Source: Sulfuriferula multivorans
GTDB lineage: Bacteria; Pseudomonadota; Gammaproteobacteria; Burkholderiales; Sulfuriferulaceae
NCBI RefSeq assembly: GCF_003851125.1
Contig: NZ_BGOW01000003.1
Span: forward strand, 186,001-250,000
Direction: 5' to 3'
DNA length: 64,000 bases
Position 1 is the stretch's first letter, and each line of letters starts with the position of its first letter. A program made the position numbers and the translations under genes. The notes under the pieces were generated by a model. The model searched no databases and was not told where the DNA came from. It saw nothing but the letters and a program-made list of their open reading frames with translations. Of this stretch, positions 45,761 through 55,044 are shown in pieces.

Positions 45761-47446
45761 TTATGTCACGATCAATAGATAGATCAGAAACAAATTAAGC
45801 ACGATGGAAAACACCGCGACGGTCTGCCAAACCCGTGCCGGGTCACGCGCCAGCAGCGGTGTACGACGCGGTGCACCGAGCGGGCGGAGTTCGCCCTGTT
45901 CCAGCGCCAGCAGCATTTCTTCCGCGGTCTCAAAACGGTTTTCAGGGTTGACTGAGACGGCTTTCAATAACAGATTTTCCAGCCACTGCGGGATCTCCGG
46001 GCGGTAGCGTGTGGGTGGGGTCGGATCACCAAATCGGGGATGCTGAAACGGCTCGATTTCGCCGTAAGGATATTTGCGCGTGAGCAGGTAATACAGCGTG
46101 ACCCCGGCGGCATACAAATCACTTTGTACCGTAGCGGCAGCGCCGGTGATCAGCTCGGGCGCCATGAAACTGGGCGTGCCCGCACCGCCGCCCGTGTCAT
46201 GCAGGCTGCTGCTGGCGGCGACGCCAAAATCCAGAATGCGCAGCTTGCCGTCTTCGCCCAGGTGCAGGTTGGCGGGCTTGATGTCGCGGTGCAGGATGTT
46301 GAGCCGGTGCAGCACACCCAGCCCCTTGGCCAGGCGGATGCCGGTTTGCGTGGCTTCAGCGATGGAAAAATGCCGGCCGGCGTCCAGGTGCTGCTGTAGC
46401 GTGGCGCCCGCGTGCCAGCTCATCACGTAGTACAGCGCCGAGCGTTCATCTCCCGCCAGCGGCAATACCTGCGGGAAGTAATGGGCGATGACCTTTTTTG
46501 CCAGCCATTCTTCCTGGATCAGCGCCGCGGCAAATTCGGGCTGGTTGGCAGCCGGAGGCAACGTTTTCAATACCCATAGACGCCCGTCGCTGCGTTTGCG
46601 CACCTTGTAGAGAATGGACATGCGCGATTCGTGCAGCACTTCAATCACTTCAAAATCATCCAGCCGGGTACCCGGTTTGAGCCGGGGCGGTACCGGCAGG
46701 CAACGTTCGGCGGCGAGATGATCGCGCAGGTTGTCCTCCGCTACCGCGTCCACGCGCACCACTACGGCGCTGGCGTTGTCCTGGCCCCCCTGTTTGTGCG
46801 CCAGCCTGACCAGCACGTCGGCGGCCTGCGCCGGGTTGCGGTGCAGGTTGAGCGCGCTGTGCATGCCGAGGTCGCCGAGCGGCTCCCATACCCCGTCCGA
46901 TACCAGCACAAACACATCGCCGGTCTGCAACGCGCCTTCGGCAAAGTCCGCCATCAAGTGGCTGTCCAGCCCCACCGCGCGCTTGAGTACGTGGCGCATG
47001 TCGGGCCTGTCCCACACGTGATCGGTGGTGAGCTGGGTGAAGGTCTCGCCGCGCAACCGGTAGATGCGTGAATCGCCCACGTGTGCCAGATGGTAGCGCT
47101 GACCGCGCAGCACCAGCGCCGACAGCGTGCACGACATGCCGGCCAGGTCGCGGCGCGTGGTGGCCTGGGAAATCAGCCAGCGATTGATGGCGCCGAGCAC
47201 CTTGTCCAGCGCATGTTGCACCTCCCAGGTGTCGGGCGTGGCGTAGTAGTCGGCGAGCAGCCCGCGCACCGTATACTCCGCCGCTTCGCGTCCTCCCGCA
47301 GTGCCCGACACGCCATCGGCCAGCACCGCCAGTGCGCCCTTGTCGGTGAGCTGTGCGCCCTCCGGCGTGACAAATCCGCAGAAATCCTCGTTGCGCTCGC
47401 GCGGTCCGGCAGCAGAGGTGTGGGCTATGGTGAGTTGCAGGGGCAT
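45761..47446 (-). CDS. Protein phosphatase 2C/Ser-Thr protein kinase fusion, membrane-anchored
   Basis: A 561-residue two-domain signalling protein. Residues 1-240 are a PP2C phosphatase (RNEDFCG, VLADGVSG, LVSDGVWE, GGQDNASA metal-binding motifs). Residues about 265-530 are a protein kinase with invariant Lys (WVLKTL), HRDIKPAN, LDFGVA and GTPSFMAPE. A final hydrophobic segment (VWQTVAVFSIVLNLFLIYLL) anchors it in the membrane. It lies between narK and nasT, and such fusions recur in nitrate-assimilation loci of proteobacteria. Substrates are unknown. Confidence 0.92.
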   Translation of the reverse strand: MPLQLTIAHTSAAGPRERNEDFCGFVTPEGAQLTDKGALAVLADGVSGTAGGREAAEYTVRGLLADYYATPDTWEVQHALDKVLGAINRWLISQATTRRDLAGMSCTLSALVLRGQRYHLAHVGDSRIYRLRGETFTQLTTDHVWDRPDMRHVLKRAVGLDSHLMADFAEGALQTGDVFVLVSDGVWEPLGDLGMHSALNLHRNPAQAADVLVRLAHKQGGQDNASAVVVRVDAVAEDNLRDHLAAERCLPVPPRLKPGTRLDDFEVIEVLHESRMSILYKVRKRSDGRLWVLKTLPPAANQPEFAAALIQEEWLAKKVIAHYFPQVLPLAGDERSALYYVMSWHAGATLQQHLDAGRHFSIAEATQTGIRLAKGLGVLHRLNILHRDIKPANLHLGEDGKLRILDFGVAASSSLHDTGGGAGTPSFMAPELITGAAATVQSDLYAAGVTLYYLLTRKYPYGEIEPFQHPRFGDPTPPTRYRPEIPQWLENLLLKAVSVNPENRFETAEEMLLALEQGELRPLGAPRRTPLLARDPARVWQTVAVFSIVLNLFLIYLLIVT

Positions 47447-47537
47447 GGAAGAAGCCTGATGGACGGGACAGACAGGATAACCCGGCGCTGAGTAATTTGA
47501 TTTCCAGCGCGCGTCCTGCCCGGCCCTTTCTGATGTC

Positions 47538-48749
47538 CTAAATCCGCGCACCTGCCACGCCCGGTGCACCCCATGTGGTGCGCCAGCGGGTTTTGACCTT
47601 GGCCAGCCCGACCAGCGCCACCAGTGCCAGGCAGGCAAAAATGATAAAGCCGGCCTGGTAGCTGCCGGTGAGCTGGCGCGAATATCCCAAGCTGGAAGCG
47701 AGATAGAAGCCGCCCACGCCGCCCGCCATGCCGACCAGACCGGTCATTACGCCGATTTCGCGACGGAAGCGTTGCGGCACCAGCTGGAATACTGCGCCGT
47801 TGCCCATGCCCAGCGCCAGCATCGCCGGTACGATCACCACCAGCGCCAGCAGGGGCGTGGGCATGCCTACGCTCACTGCGAGCAGGAACAGAGCAGACAA
47901 GCTGTACATGATGAGCAGGCTGCGGATGCCGCCGATGCGGTCTGCCAGCATGCCGCCGAAGGGGCGCACCAGCGAACCGGCGAATACGCAGGCGGCGGTG
48001 AAATACCCCGCGGTGACCGGCGACAGACCGTATTGCGTATTGAAATAAATGGTGAGGCTGGACGCCAGCCCGACAAAGCCGCCGAAGGTGACGCTATAGA
48101 AGAACATGAACCACCATGCATCCTTGTCGCGCAATACATGCAGGTACTCAGCCATGGATTTGGCGGGCGGGCATTCCGGGCTGTCCTTGGCGAACAGCAG
48201 ATAAACCGCCAGCGCCACCCCGAGCGGAATCAGCGCCAGGCCGAACACATTGTTCCAGCCGAATGCCACCGCCAGACCGGGAGCGAACAACGCCGCCAGC
48301 GCAGTGCCGGAATTGCCCGCCCCGGCGATACCCAGTGCGGTGCCCTGATGTTGCGGCGGATACCAGCGCGACGCCAGCGGCAACGCGACTGCAAACGCCG
48401 CACCGGCAAAGCCGAGCAGCATGCCCAGAATCAATACTTGCTGGTAGCTATGGATGCCACCCAGCCAGGCCCAGCCCAGGCTGCCAATCACGATGAGTTG
48501 ACCTATCAGCCCGGCTTTTTTGGGTTTGAGATGATCCACCAGCACCCCCATGACGATGCGCAACAGCGCTCCGGCCAGGATCGGCGTGGCCACCATCATG
48601 CCTTTCTGTGCGGCGTTCAGCCCCAGATCATTGGCAATCTGCACGCCGAGCGGGCCCAGCATCACCCACACCATGAAGGACAGGTCGAAATACAAAAAGG
48701 CGGCAAACAGCGTGGGCGTATGCCCGGCTTTCCAGAATGATTTATCCAT
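47538..48749 (-). CDS. narK: NarK-type nitrate/nitrite MFS transporter
   Basis: A 403-residue major facilitator protein with twelve membrane segments. The nitrate signature GIAGAGNSGTALAALFAP lies in segment 5, and a second GNGAVFQLVPQRF in segment 11. It could import nitrate or exchange nitrate and nitrite. It is the first gene of a run leading to the kinase and nasT and has its own sigma-54 promoter. It would be redundant with NrtABD or serve a different nitrate range. Confidence 0.92.
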   Translation of the reverse strand: MDKSFWKAGHTPTLFAAFLYFDLSFMVWVMLGPLGVQIANDLGLNAAQKGMMVATPILAGALLRIVMGVLVDHLKPKKAGLIGQLIVIGSLGWAWLGGIHSYQQVLILGMLLGFAGAAFAVALPLASRWYPPQHQGTALGIAGAGNSGTALAALFAPGLAVAFGWNNVFGLALIPLGVALAVYLLFAKDSPECPPAKSMAEYLHVLRDKDAWWFMFFYSVTFGGFVGLASSLTIYFNTQYGLSPVTAGYFTAACVFAGSLVRPFGGMLADRIGGIRSLLIMYSLSALFLLAVSVGMPTPLLALVVIVPAMLALGMGNGAVFQLVPQRFRREIGVMTGLVGMAGGVGGFYLASSLGYSRQLTGSYQAGFIIFACLALVALVGLAKVKTRWRTTWGAPGVAGARI

Positions 48750-48818
48750 TTTCAGCTTCCTGCGGTCACGGTTATTTTAAATCCGGCGCTCTACGGGCCG
48801 CCGCTCAGCACGGTTTAA

Positions 48819-48834
48819 TGCAATGCGCGTGCCA
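48819..48834 (-). promoter_or_regulatory. Sigma-54 promoter of narK
   Basis: TGGCACGCGCATTGCA on the minus strand, a complete -24/-12 match with GG and GC ten bases apart. Expected start near 48808, leader about 59 bases. Confidence 0.87.
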
Positions 48835-48950
48835 GGTATTTAAAACATCAGCAAGATGCTGTTTATAAGAAGAGTTTAATTTTTGGTTGCGGATATTTTC
48901 TGGCAAAAACGGCCATCGCGCCTCTGCTTGGTGCGCGCGTAAGCTGCGCT

Positions 48951-48965
48951 GCACCGAAGCGGTGA
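48951..48965. promoter_or_regulatory. NtrC-like upstream activator site of narK
   Basis: GCACCGAAGCGGTGA, the GCAC-N7-GTGC pattern with one mismatch, embedded in TGCACC-N5-GGTGAA, about 150 bases upstream of the expected start. Confidence 0.6.
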
Positions 48966-49007
48966 AAAGATGCAGCCGACAGGGCTGCCTGCGAACGCAG
49001 TAATTCG

Positions 49008-50180
49008 TTAAAACACCTTGTTCGTCAACGCGTGATGGGCCAGTAAAAACATTGCCGCATTCCACGACTGTCCAGGCATGCCGCGCGGCTCGCCGGTCTT
49101 GCCGTGGAACCATTCGTTGAATTGCCATCCGTTCACGGCGTTGGCCCGCGCGATTTTTTCCAACATATTCTGTGCGAGTTGCGTCTTGCCGAGAGCCGCG
49201 AGCGCCATCGACCAGAACCCACCGATGAATGGCCAGACACCGCCATTGTGGTACTGAAATTCAAGGTTTTGACGATGGCGCCCCATATAGGAACGCCACA
49301 ATGGATTGGTGCTGGTGATAGGGTCGAGCACACTTGCTCCCGGATACGGCTGATTCACCGAGGCCTGTTGCAACGCATGCAGGATGCGGTTGGCAGGCCC
49401 ATCGTCGGCGAGGCCGAGCAGGATGGCGAGCAGGTTGCCCAACACGTCACCTTCTTCGCCCCAGAAGGAAAAATTGACGAAGCTCAGGTAGAGTTCACCA
49501 CGCTTGGCACCATTGCGCACATAGTGGGTGAGTAATCGTAGCCGCTTATAGTCCGGCATCTGGTTGGAGAAGGGATAAAACAGGTGGTTGAAGTGAAATT
49601 TTGTTTGCTGCGCGTGAGGTAGCGCATACAGGCGTTTCACGTAGTACCAGAGGGTGTTGCTGTACAGCACGAAACCGGAGCGCGGCATGATGTCGGCCCA
49701 GTCGCTGGCCTCGTCCTGCCGCACCAGGAAAATCTGCGGGTGCTCCTGGCATTGTAGCCAGACCAGAGCCTTGCTGATCTGCTGCGCGAGGATTTCCTCG
49801 ATTTGTTCGCCGGGCTCGTGGCGGGCATAAAACTTGATCGCAATCAGCCACCACAGCGTCGCGTCTATGCAACCCAGATACCAGAAATCGGCCTGATCGG
49901 CATCCGGGTCGACATATTTAGGAATCTGTCCGTTTTCGGCCTGATGGCGCGCCAGGGTAATGAGCCCGTTTTTTGCGCCTGCGTGGAGCTCTGGATCGCC
50001 TGAAACCAGCATGCCAAGTGCACAAATGGCCGCGTCCCGGCCGAACACGCGGGTGTAGCGACGTTGCTCGGCTTGAGGCGAGCGTGAAGCCGCCAGGATG
50101 CCGTGCGGCGTCAGGTTACGCAGCAGCAATTGCCGGGATTCATGGAGACAATCGTGCAATAGAGAGGAGGCTAAAGGCAT
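49008..50180 (-). CDS. Six-hairpin glycosidase, GH100/amylo-alpha-1,6-glucosidase-like
   Basis: A 390-residue protein resembling (alpha/alpha)6 glycosidases of the neutral invertase or debranching type. Motifs include YTRVFGRDAAICALGM near the start, ASDWADIMPRSGFVLYSN about residue 150, SFWGEEGDVLGNLLA about residue 240 and YHNGGVWPFIGGFW about residue 325. The Asp and Glu in these segments are likely catalytic. There is no signal peptide, so it would act in the cytoplasm on a glucoside. The substrate is uncertain, and it is not functionally linked to its nitrate-gene neighbours. Confidence 0.72.
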   Translation of the reverse strand: MPLASSLLHDCLHESRQLLLRNLTPHGILAASRSPQAEQRRYTRVFGRDAAICALGMLVSGDPELHAGAKNGLITLARHQAENGQIPKYVDPDADQADFWYLGCIDATLWWLIAIKFYARHEPGEQIEEILAQQISKALVWLQCQEHPQIFLVRQDEASDWADIMPRSGFVLYSNTLWYYVKRLYALPHAQQTKFHFNHLFYPFSNQMPDYKRLRLLTHYVRNGAKRGELYLSFVNFSFWGEEGDVLGNLLAILLGLADDGPANRILHALQQASVNQPYPGASVLDPITSTNPLWRSYMGRHRQNLEFQYHNGGVWPFIGGFWSMALAALGKTQLAQNMLEKIARANAVNGWQFNEWFHGKTGEPRGMPGQSWNAAMFLLAHHALTNKVF

Positions 50181-50367
50181 TTAAGTATGAAAAGAGGGTC
50201 TTCAGTTTTTCGCATTGCCCGTACTCTTCCACATATCATGCATATTTACATCTTTTAAATGCGATCAACGCCAGTTCGGCTTGCTGGGCATACGGGCTAC
50301 CGCCATCCTGTTGTGAAACGGGTGCTCAATTCGCGAACCGGCCAGGCTCAATGTAAAGGAATATGAA

Positions 50368-50649
50368 GTGCCCTATGTTCTGATCATTCATGAGGTGGAA
50401 GATTACCCGGCCTGGAAAGAGATTTTCGACCAGGCGGCGGAAATGCGAAAGCATGCGGGCGAAATAAGCTACCAGCTATTGAAATCCGAGCGCGACGCAA
50501 ACCACATTGTTCATTTTTCAGAATGGTCTTCGCTGGAACGCGCACGGCGTTTTTTCGAGTCTCCTGAACTGGTGAAAATACGAAAACAGGCGGGCGTAAA
50601 AACCCCGGATTTTCTGTATCTGCAAGCGCTGGAAAAAGGCGTGCTATAG
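50368..50649 (+). CDS. Small antibiotic biosynthesis monooxygenase-type (ABM fold) protein
   Basis: A 93-residue alpha/beta ferredoxin-like fold protein: PYVLIIHEVEDYPAWKEIFD, ending PDFLYLQALEKGVL. A GTG start at 50368 is used, with AAAGGA about eight bases upstream. Family members range from heme or quinone-handling enzymes to non-enzymatic stress proteins; the specific role is unknown. Confidence 0.7.
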   Translation: MPYVLIIHEVEDYPAWKEIFDQAAEMRKHAGEISYQLLKSERDANHIVHFSEWSSLERARRFFESPELVKIRKQAGVKTPDFLYLQALEKGVL

Positions 50650-50674
50650 GGGAGCGTTGCTTCGGGTGTGCCGG

Positions 50675-51043
50675 TCAACCCGGCAGCGACGCAACCAGCC
50701 AGGCAGCAATCGCTGCCAGCAGCGTGTCGCTTTCACCGAGTGCAGGCAGGGTGTCAAACCCAACATTGGGATAGCGTGTACGCAACGCGTCCATCAGGAT
50801 AGGAAAGTCGTGGCGCAAGTGGCCGCCGGGGCCAAGGAATAATGGTGCCACCGTGACATGACTGGCACCCGCCCCGATTTGCGCGGCAACCGCTTCGGCC
50901 AGACTTGGAGTCATCAGTTCCAGATAGGCCAGGCTTACCTGCCAGCCCGGGCGCTGGATGGTGACCAGTTCGGCAAGGCGCTGGAATGGCGCCGCCCATC
51001 GCGGATCGCGCGCCCCGTGGGCGAACAGCACCAGCCCGTTCAT
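50675..51043 (-). CDS. cbiX: Sirohydrochlorin chelatase CbiX-like (single-domain)
   Basis: A 122-residue single-domain CbiX/SirB-type chelatase. The metal/substrate histidines are in LFAHGARDPRW near the N-terminus and in PLFLGPGGHLRHDF near residue 70. It would insert iron (or cobalt) into sirohydrochlorin. Its place downstream of nirB-nirD and in the same direction as cobA suggests it completes siroheme for NirB. Confidence 0.87.
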   Translation of the reverse strand: MNGLVLFAHGARDPRWAAPFQRLAELVTIQRPGWQVSLAYLELMTPSLAEAVAAQIGAGASHVTVAPLFLGPGGHLRHDFPILMDALRTRYPNVGFDTLPALGESDTLLAAIAAWLVASLPG

Positions 51044-51127
51044 CGCCGCGTCGCGCTCAGAGCATTTCGATACGGGTGATGCTGTTCGACGACAGCGGGA
51101 TAGCTCAGGCCGCTCATGGCGGATCGC

Positions 51128-51466
51128 TCAGGCAGCGCAGACGGCGACGATTTGTTTGATGTCCAGCCACACTACGCCAGCCTCATCCACCTTCACCTGC
51201 AAACAAGACGCATGCCCTTCGTCGGGTGCCTCGGCCGCGCCGCTGTCCAGGCCGATTTTCCAGCCGTGCATCGGGCAGGTTACGGTCTTGCCGGCGACGA
51301 TGCCCTGTGACAATGGGCCGCCCTTGTGCGGGCAATGATCATGCAGCGCGAAGACCTCATCGTTGCCGGTACGAAAGATGGCGATGTCGCCTTGCGCGGA
51401 TTTCACCACGCGTGCGCCAAGGCTGGGAATTTCGTCCAGCGTGCAGATTTTTTTCCATTCGCTCAT
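51128..51466 (-). CDS. nirD: Nitrite reductase small subunit (Rieske [2Fe-2S])
   Basis: A 112-residue Rieske-domain protein partnering NirB. The cluster ligands are in ALHDHCPHKGGPL and in TCPMHGWKIGL (Cys-x-His pairs). The ATG at 51466 (MSEWKKICTLDEIP) follows a GGAAAC site. It lies 87 bases after nirB with an inverted repeat between. Confidence 0.92.
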   Translation of the reverse strand: MSEWKKICTLDEIPSLGARVVKSAQGDIAIFRTGNDEVFALHDHCPHKGGPLSQGIVAGKTVTCPMHGWKIGLDSGAAEAPDEGHASCLQVKVDEAGVVWLDIKQIVAVCAA

Positions 51467-51490
51467 TTGTTTCCTTCGTTTCATATGTTG

Positions 51491-51542
51491 CCACAGAGCC
51501 CGCAGAGAGGACGCTAACGCGGATTTCCTCTGAGCTCTGTGG
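51491..51542. repeat. Inverted repeat between nirB and nirD
   Basis: CCACAGAG at 51491 and CTCTGTGG at 51542, with further AGAGAGG/CCTCTGA complementarity inside. It is the same motif family as the larger repeat at 54033-54135. Confidence 0.7.
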
Positions 51543-51553
51543 CTAAAAAGGTT

Positions 51554-53983
51554 TTAAACCGTCAGCATCTCGAATTCGTGTTTCAGAACACCTTCTTTGG
51601 CGCGTTCCACCCAAGGGTCTTTTTCCACCTGCAATGCAAATATCATGCGTGCGTGCAGTTCGCGTCGATTCGCTGCGTCTTCGAGTACACGCTGCTTGAT
51701 GTAATCCATGCCGACGCGATTGAAGTAATGCACAGTGCGTTCCAGGTAGAAGCCTTCCTCACGGTAGAGCTGGAGAAAAGCGGCGGTATATTCCATCACT
51801 TCTTCAGCAGTCTTCACCTTGACGAAGAAATGCGCGACTTCGGTTTTGATGCCGCCGTTGCCGGCGATGTAGATTTCCCAGCCGGAATCCACGCCGATGA
51901 TGCCGACGTCCTTGATCGCCACTTCGGCACAGTTGCGCGGGCAGCCGGATACTGCCAGCTTGACCTTGTGCGGTGCCCACATTTTCCACAGCGCTTTTTC
52001 CAGATCCACGCCGAGCTGGGTGGAATCCTGCGTGCCGAAACGGCACCATTCGCTGCCCACGCAGGTCTTCACGGTGCGTAGCGCCTTGCCGTAGGCATGG
52101 CCGGATGGCATGTCCAGGTCGGCCCACACACCGGGCAGGTCCTCCTTTTTCACCCCGAGCAGGTCAATGCGCTGGCCACCGGTGACCTTCATCGTGGGGA
52201 TCGCGTACTTGTCGGCGACGTCGGCAATGCGGCGCAGCTCGCTGGAATTGGTCTGCCCGCCCCACATGCGCGGAATCACCGAATAAGTGCCGTCCTTCTG
52301 GATGTTGGCGTGGGCGCGCTCGTTGATGAAGCGCGATTGCGGGTCATCCGCCGCCTCGCCCGGCCAGGTGGAGATCAGGTAGTAGTTCAATGCCGGACGG
52401 CAGGTGGAGCAGCCGTTGGGCGTGCGCCATTCCATAAAATCCATGACTTCCGGAATGGACAGCAATTTGTTGTCGCGGATGACCGCGCGTGCCTCGGCAT
52501 GGGTATGATCGGTGCAGCCGCAGATGGACTTGGTTTTGGGCGCTTCGGAATAATCGCCGCCCAGCACCGAAGCGAGCAATTGCTCCACCAGCCCGGTACA
52601 GGAACCGCACGAAGAAGAGGCCTTGGTGTGCTTGCGCACGTCCTCCAGCGTGAACAGGCCTTTTTCCTTGATTGCCTTGACGATACTGCCCTTGCATACG
52701 CCATTGCAGCCGCAGATTTCCATTTCATCGGTCATGGCGGCGGCGCGGTTGTGGCCGGTATGGCCGAGATCGCCGACATGGCTCTGGCCGAACATCAGAT
52801 GGTCGCGGATGTCGGAAATGTTGCGGCCTTCGCGCAGCAACTGGAAGTACCAGGCGCCGTCGACGGTATCCCCGTACATCACCGCACCGGCGAGCTTGTT
52901 GTCCTGGATCACCAGCTTTTTGTAGACGCCGCCCACCGGGTCGGACATCAGGATTTCCTCATAGCCTTCGCCACCGGTGAAGTTGCCAGCCGAAAACAGA
53001 TCGATGCCGGTGACCTTGAGTTTGGTCGAAGTGACCGAGCCGGTGTAGCGTCCGATACCGAACTCGGCCAGGTGATTTGCGGCGACTTTGGCCATTTCGA
53101 ACAGCGGCGCCACCAGCCCGTAAGCGGTGCCGCGATGGTTGACGCATTCGCCGACGGCGTAGATGCGCGGGTCGTAGGTTTGCATGGTGTCGTTCACTAC
53201 AATGCCGCGATTGCAGTGGATGCCGGCTGATTCCGCCAGTGCGGTATTGGGGCGGATGCCCACGGCCATCACCACCAGGTCGGCCGGCACGGTTTCGCCA
53301 TCCTTGAACTTCACTGCGGCTACGCGTCCGGATTCACCGCTTACCAGCTCGGCCGTGTTTTTTTTCAGCAGGAACTTCAGCCCCTTGTCCTCCAGACTTT
53401 TTTGCAGCAGTTTGGCGGAGGACTTGTCCAGCTGGCGTTCCATCAGCCATTCATTGATGTGCACGACAGATACGTCCATGCCGCGCAATTTCAGGCCATT
53501 GGCAGCCTCCAGCCCGAGCAGGCCGCCGCCGATCACGACTGCGTGCTTGTACACCTTGGCGGCATCGATCATGGCATCGGTATCGGCAATGTCACGATAG
53601 CCGATCACCCCGGGCAGATCATTGCCGGGGATAGGCAGGATGAAGGGGTTGGAACCGGTGGCGAGAATGAGCCGGTCATACTCCACTGCGGTTCCATCGT
53701 CCGCAGTAACCACGCGTTGCTTGCGATTGATATGGGTAATTTTCTTGTTCAGATGAAGCGTAATGCCGTTGTCGCGGTACCAATCCACATCATTCAGCAT
53801 GATGTCCTGAATGGTCTGTTCGCCCGCCAGCACCGGCGACAGCAAAATACGATTGTAGTTGGCATGCGGCTCGGCGCCGAATACCGTGATGTCATACAGA
53901 TCCGGCGCGAGTTTCAGCAATTCTTCCAGGGTGCGCACACCCGCCATGCCGTTGCCTACCATTACCAGGTTCATCTTTTTCAT
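51554..53983 (-). CDS. nirB: NAD(P)H-dependent assimilatory nitrite reductase large subunit
   Basis: An 809-residue siroheme enzyme reducing nitrite to ammonium. In order: an FAD/NAD domain (VMVGNGMAGVRTLEELL; VVIGGGLLGLEAANGL), a BFD-like [2Fe-2S] domain (CGCNGVCKG; SSCGSCTGL), a second Cys cluster (NGCSTCRPAL), then siroheme-binding domains with TCVGSEWCRFGTQDS and SGCPRNCAE. The ATG at 53983 lies nine bases after GGAGA; an in-frame ATG at 53998 is less likely. It sits downstream of cobA. Confidence 0.96.
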   Translation of the reverse strand: MKKMNLVMVGNGMAGVRTLEELLKLAPDLYDITVFGAEPHANYNRILLSPVLAGEQTIQDIMLNDVDWYRDNGITLHLNKKITHINRKQRVVTADDGTAVEYDRLILATGSNPFILPIPGNDLPGVIGYRDIADTDAMIDAAKVYKHAVVIGGGLLGLEAANGLKLRGMDVSVVHINEWLMERQLDKSSAKLLQKSLEDKGLKFLLKKNTAELVSGESGRVAAVKFKDGETVPADLVVMAVGIRPNTALAESAGIHCNRGIVVNDTMQTYDPRIYAVGECVNHRGTAYGLVAPLFEMAKVAANHLAEFGIGRYTGSVTSTKLKVTGIDLFSAGNFTGGEGYEEILMSDPVGGVYKKLVIQDNKLAGAVMYGDTVDGAWYFQLLREGRNISDIRDHLMFGQSHVGDLGHTGHNRAAAMTDEMEICGCNGVCKGSIVKAIKEKGLFTLEDVRKHTKASSSCGSCTGLVEQLLASVLGGDYSEAPKTKSICGCTDHTHAEARAVIRDNKLLSIPEVMDFMEWRTPNGCSTCRPALNYYLISTWPGEAADDPQSRFINERAHANIQKDGTYSVIPRMWGGQTNSSELRRIADVADKYAIPTMKVTGGQRIDLLGVKKEDLPGVWADLDMPSGHAYGKALRTVKTCVGSEWCRFGTQDSTQLGVDLEKALWKMWAPHKVKLAVSGCPRNCAEVAIKDVGIIGVDSGWEIYIAGNGGIKTEVAHFFVKVKTAEEVMEYTAAFLQLYREEGFYLERTVHYFNRVGMDYIKQRVLEDAANRRELHARMIFALQVEKDPWVERAKEGVLKHEFEMLTV

Positions 53984-54032
53984 TGCGATATTCTCCATGA
54001 GGCTGGATGCTTATTAATTAAAATCTAACTTA

Positions 54033-54135
54033 CCACAGAGGTCACAGAGCACACGGAGACAAAAGCCTGCGATTTAAGCAACCTGCTATATTTTGTAGGC
54101 CTTGTTCTTCTCCGTGGCCTCTGTGATCTCTGTGG
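54033..54135. repeat. Long inverted repeat between cobA and nirB
   Basis: Two 27-base arms (54033-54059 and 54109-54135), both reading CCACAGAG at their outer ends and complementary at 24 of 27 positions, around a 49-base AT-rich spacer. It lies in the leader of nirB within the expected cobA-nirB transcript. Confidence 0.8.
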
Positions 54136-54153
54136 CGAAAACGATTTTCTAAC

Positions 54154-54909
54154 TCACGCGGCCTTGACGGCAATCCGTGTACAGGTTTCGATGTGTGCCA
54201 GGCTGGCGACTTCTCCAATCACCATGATGGCCGGGCTGCCTATGCCAGCCTGCTGCGTTGCGGCTTGCAGATTTCCTAAATTGCTTTTGATTTGTCGCTG
54301 CTCGGCGAGCGTGCCGTTTTCAATGACGGCCGCGGGTGTGGTGGCGGGCAATCCGGCTTCGAGAAGCTGTGCCACGATTTCCGGAAGGTTTTTGATACCC
54401 ATGTAAATCACCAGCGTGGTACGTGCTGCCGCCAGCGCCGCCCAATTCACGCTGTTGCCGTCGCGCGTGTGGCCGGTGACAAAGGTCACGCCAGGCGCCC
54501 AATCGCGATGGGTCACGGGAATCCCCAGCGCCGCGGGCGCGGCCATGCCGGAAGTAACGCCGCTGATTATTTCTACCGCGATACCTGCTGCGCGCAAGGC
54601 CTCAACCTCCTCGCCACCGCGCCCGAACATGAATGGGTCGCCGCCCTTGAGCCGTGCGACTACTCTGCCGGCGCGTGCTTCCGCGATCATCTGGCGGTGG
54701 ATGAAAGCCTGCGGTGTCGATTGGCAGCCGCCGCGTTTGCCGACCTCGATGATGCGTGCGTCAGCGCGTGCATGGCTCAGCACGGCGCGGTTCACCAGAT
54801 CGTCAATCAGCACCACGTCTGCGGCGTTCAGCTTGCGCACCGCTTTTAATGTCATCAGTTCAGGATCGCCGGGACCTGCACCGATCAAATAGACTTTGCC
54901 TGCTTGCAT
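54154..54909 (-). CDS. cobA: Uroporphyrinogen-III C-methyltransferase
   Basis: A 251-residue SUMT that makes precorrin-2 for siroheme. The N-terminal VYLIGAGPGDPELMTLKAV and the KGGDPFMFGRGGEEVEAL segment are the family signatures, and VTGHTRDG and LVIYMGIKNL follow. No CysG-type dehydrogenase/chelatase domain is fused. It has its own sigma-54 promoter and is the first gene of cobA-nirB-nirD-cbiX. Confidence 0.95.
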   Translation of the reverse strand: MQAGKVYLIGAGPGDPELMTLKAVRKLNAADVVLIDDLVNRAVLSHARADARIIEVGKRGGCQSTPQAFIHRQMIAEARAGRVVARLKGGDPFMFGRGGEEVEALRAAGIAVEIISGVTSGMAAPAALGIPVTHRDWAPGVTFVTGHTRDGNSVNWAALAAARTTLVIYMGIKNLPEIVAQLLEAGLPATTPAAVIENGTLAEQRQIKSNLGNLQAATQQAGIGSPAIMVIGEVASLAHIETCTRIAVKAA

Positions 54910-54951
54910 GATGCGACCTTAATTTAAAATGAAATGCGTTAAACACTCCTA

Positions 54952-54967
54952 AGCAATACTTATGCCC
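54952..54967 (-). promoter_or_regulatory. Candidate sigma-54 promoter of cobA
   Basis: GGGCATAAGTATTGCT on the minus strand. GG and GC are ten bases apart and TTGCT is perfect, but the -24 box deviates (GGGCAT for TGGCAC), so it is the weakest of the four. Expected start near 54941. Confidence 0.65.
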
Positions 54968-55044
54968 ATTCATTTGTATCGATATAACTTATTGTATTTA
55001 TATATAAATCTGTATTTTTACCGGGAGCGCGCCGGGCAAGGCTC

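Noticed and set aside
48930-48956. GGTGC-N16-GCACC dyad upstream of narK as an NtrC site
   Set aside because: Half-sites are in the wrong order and too far apart; the GCAC-N7-GTGA site at 48951 fits better.
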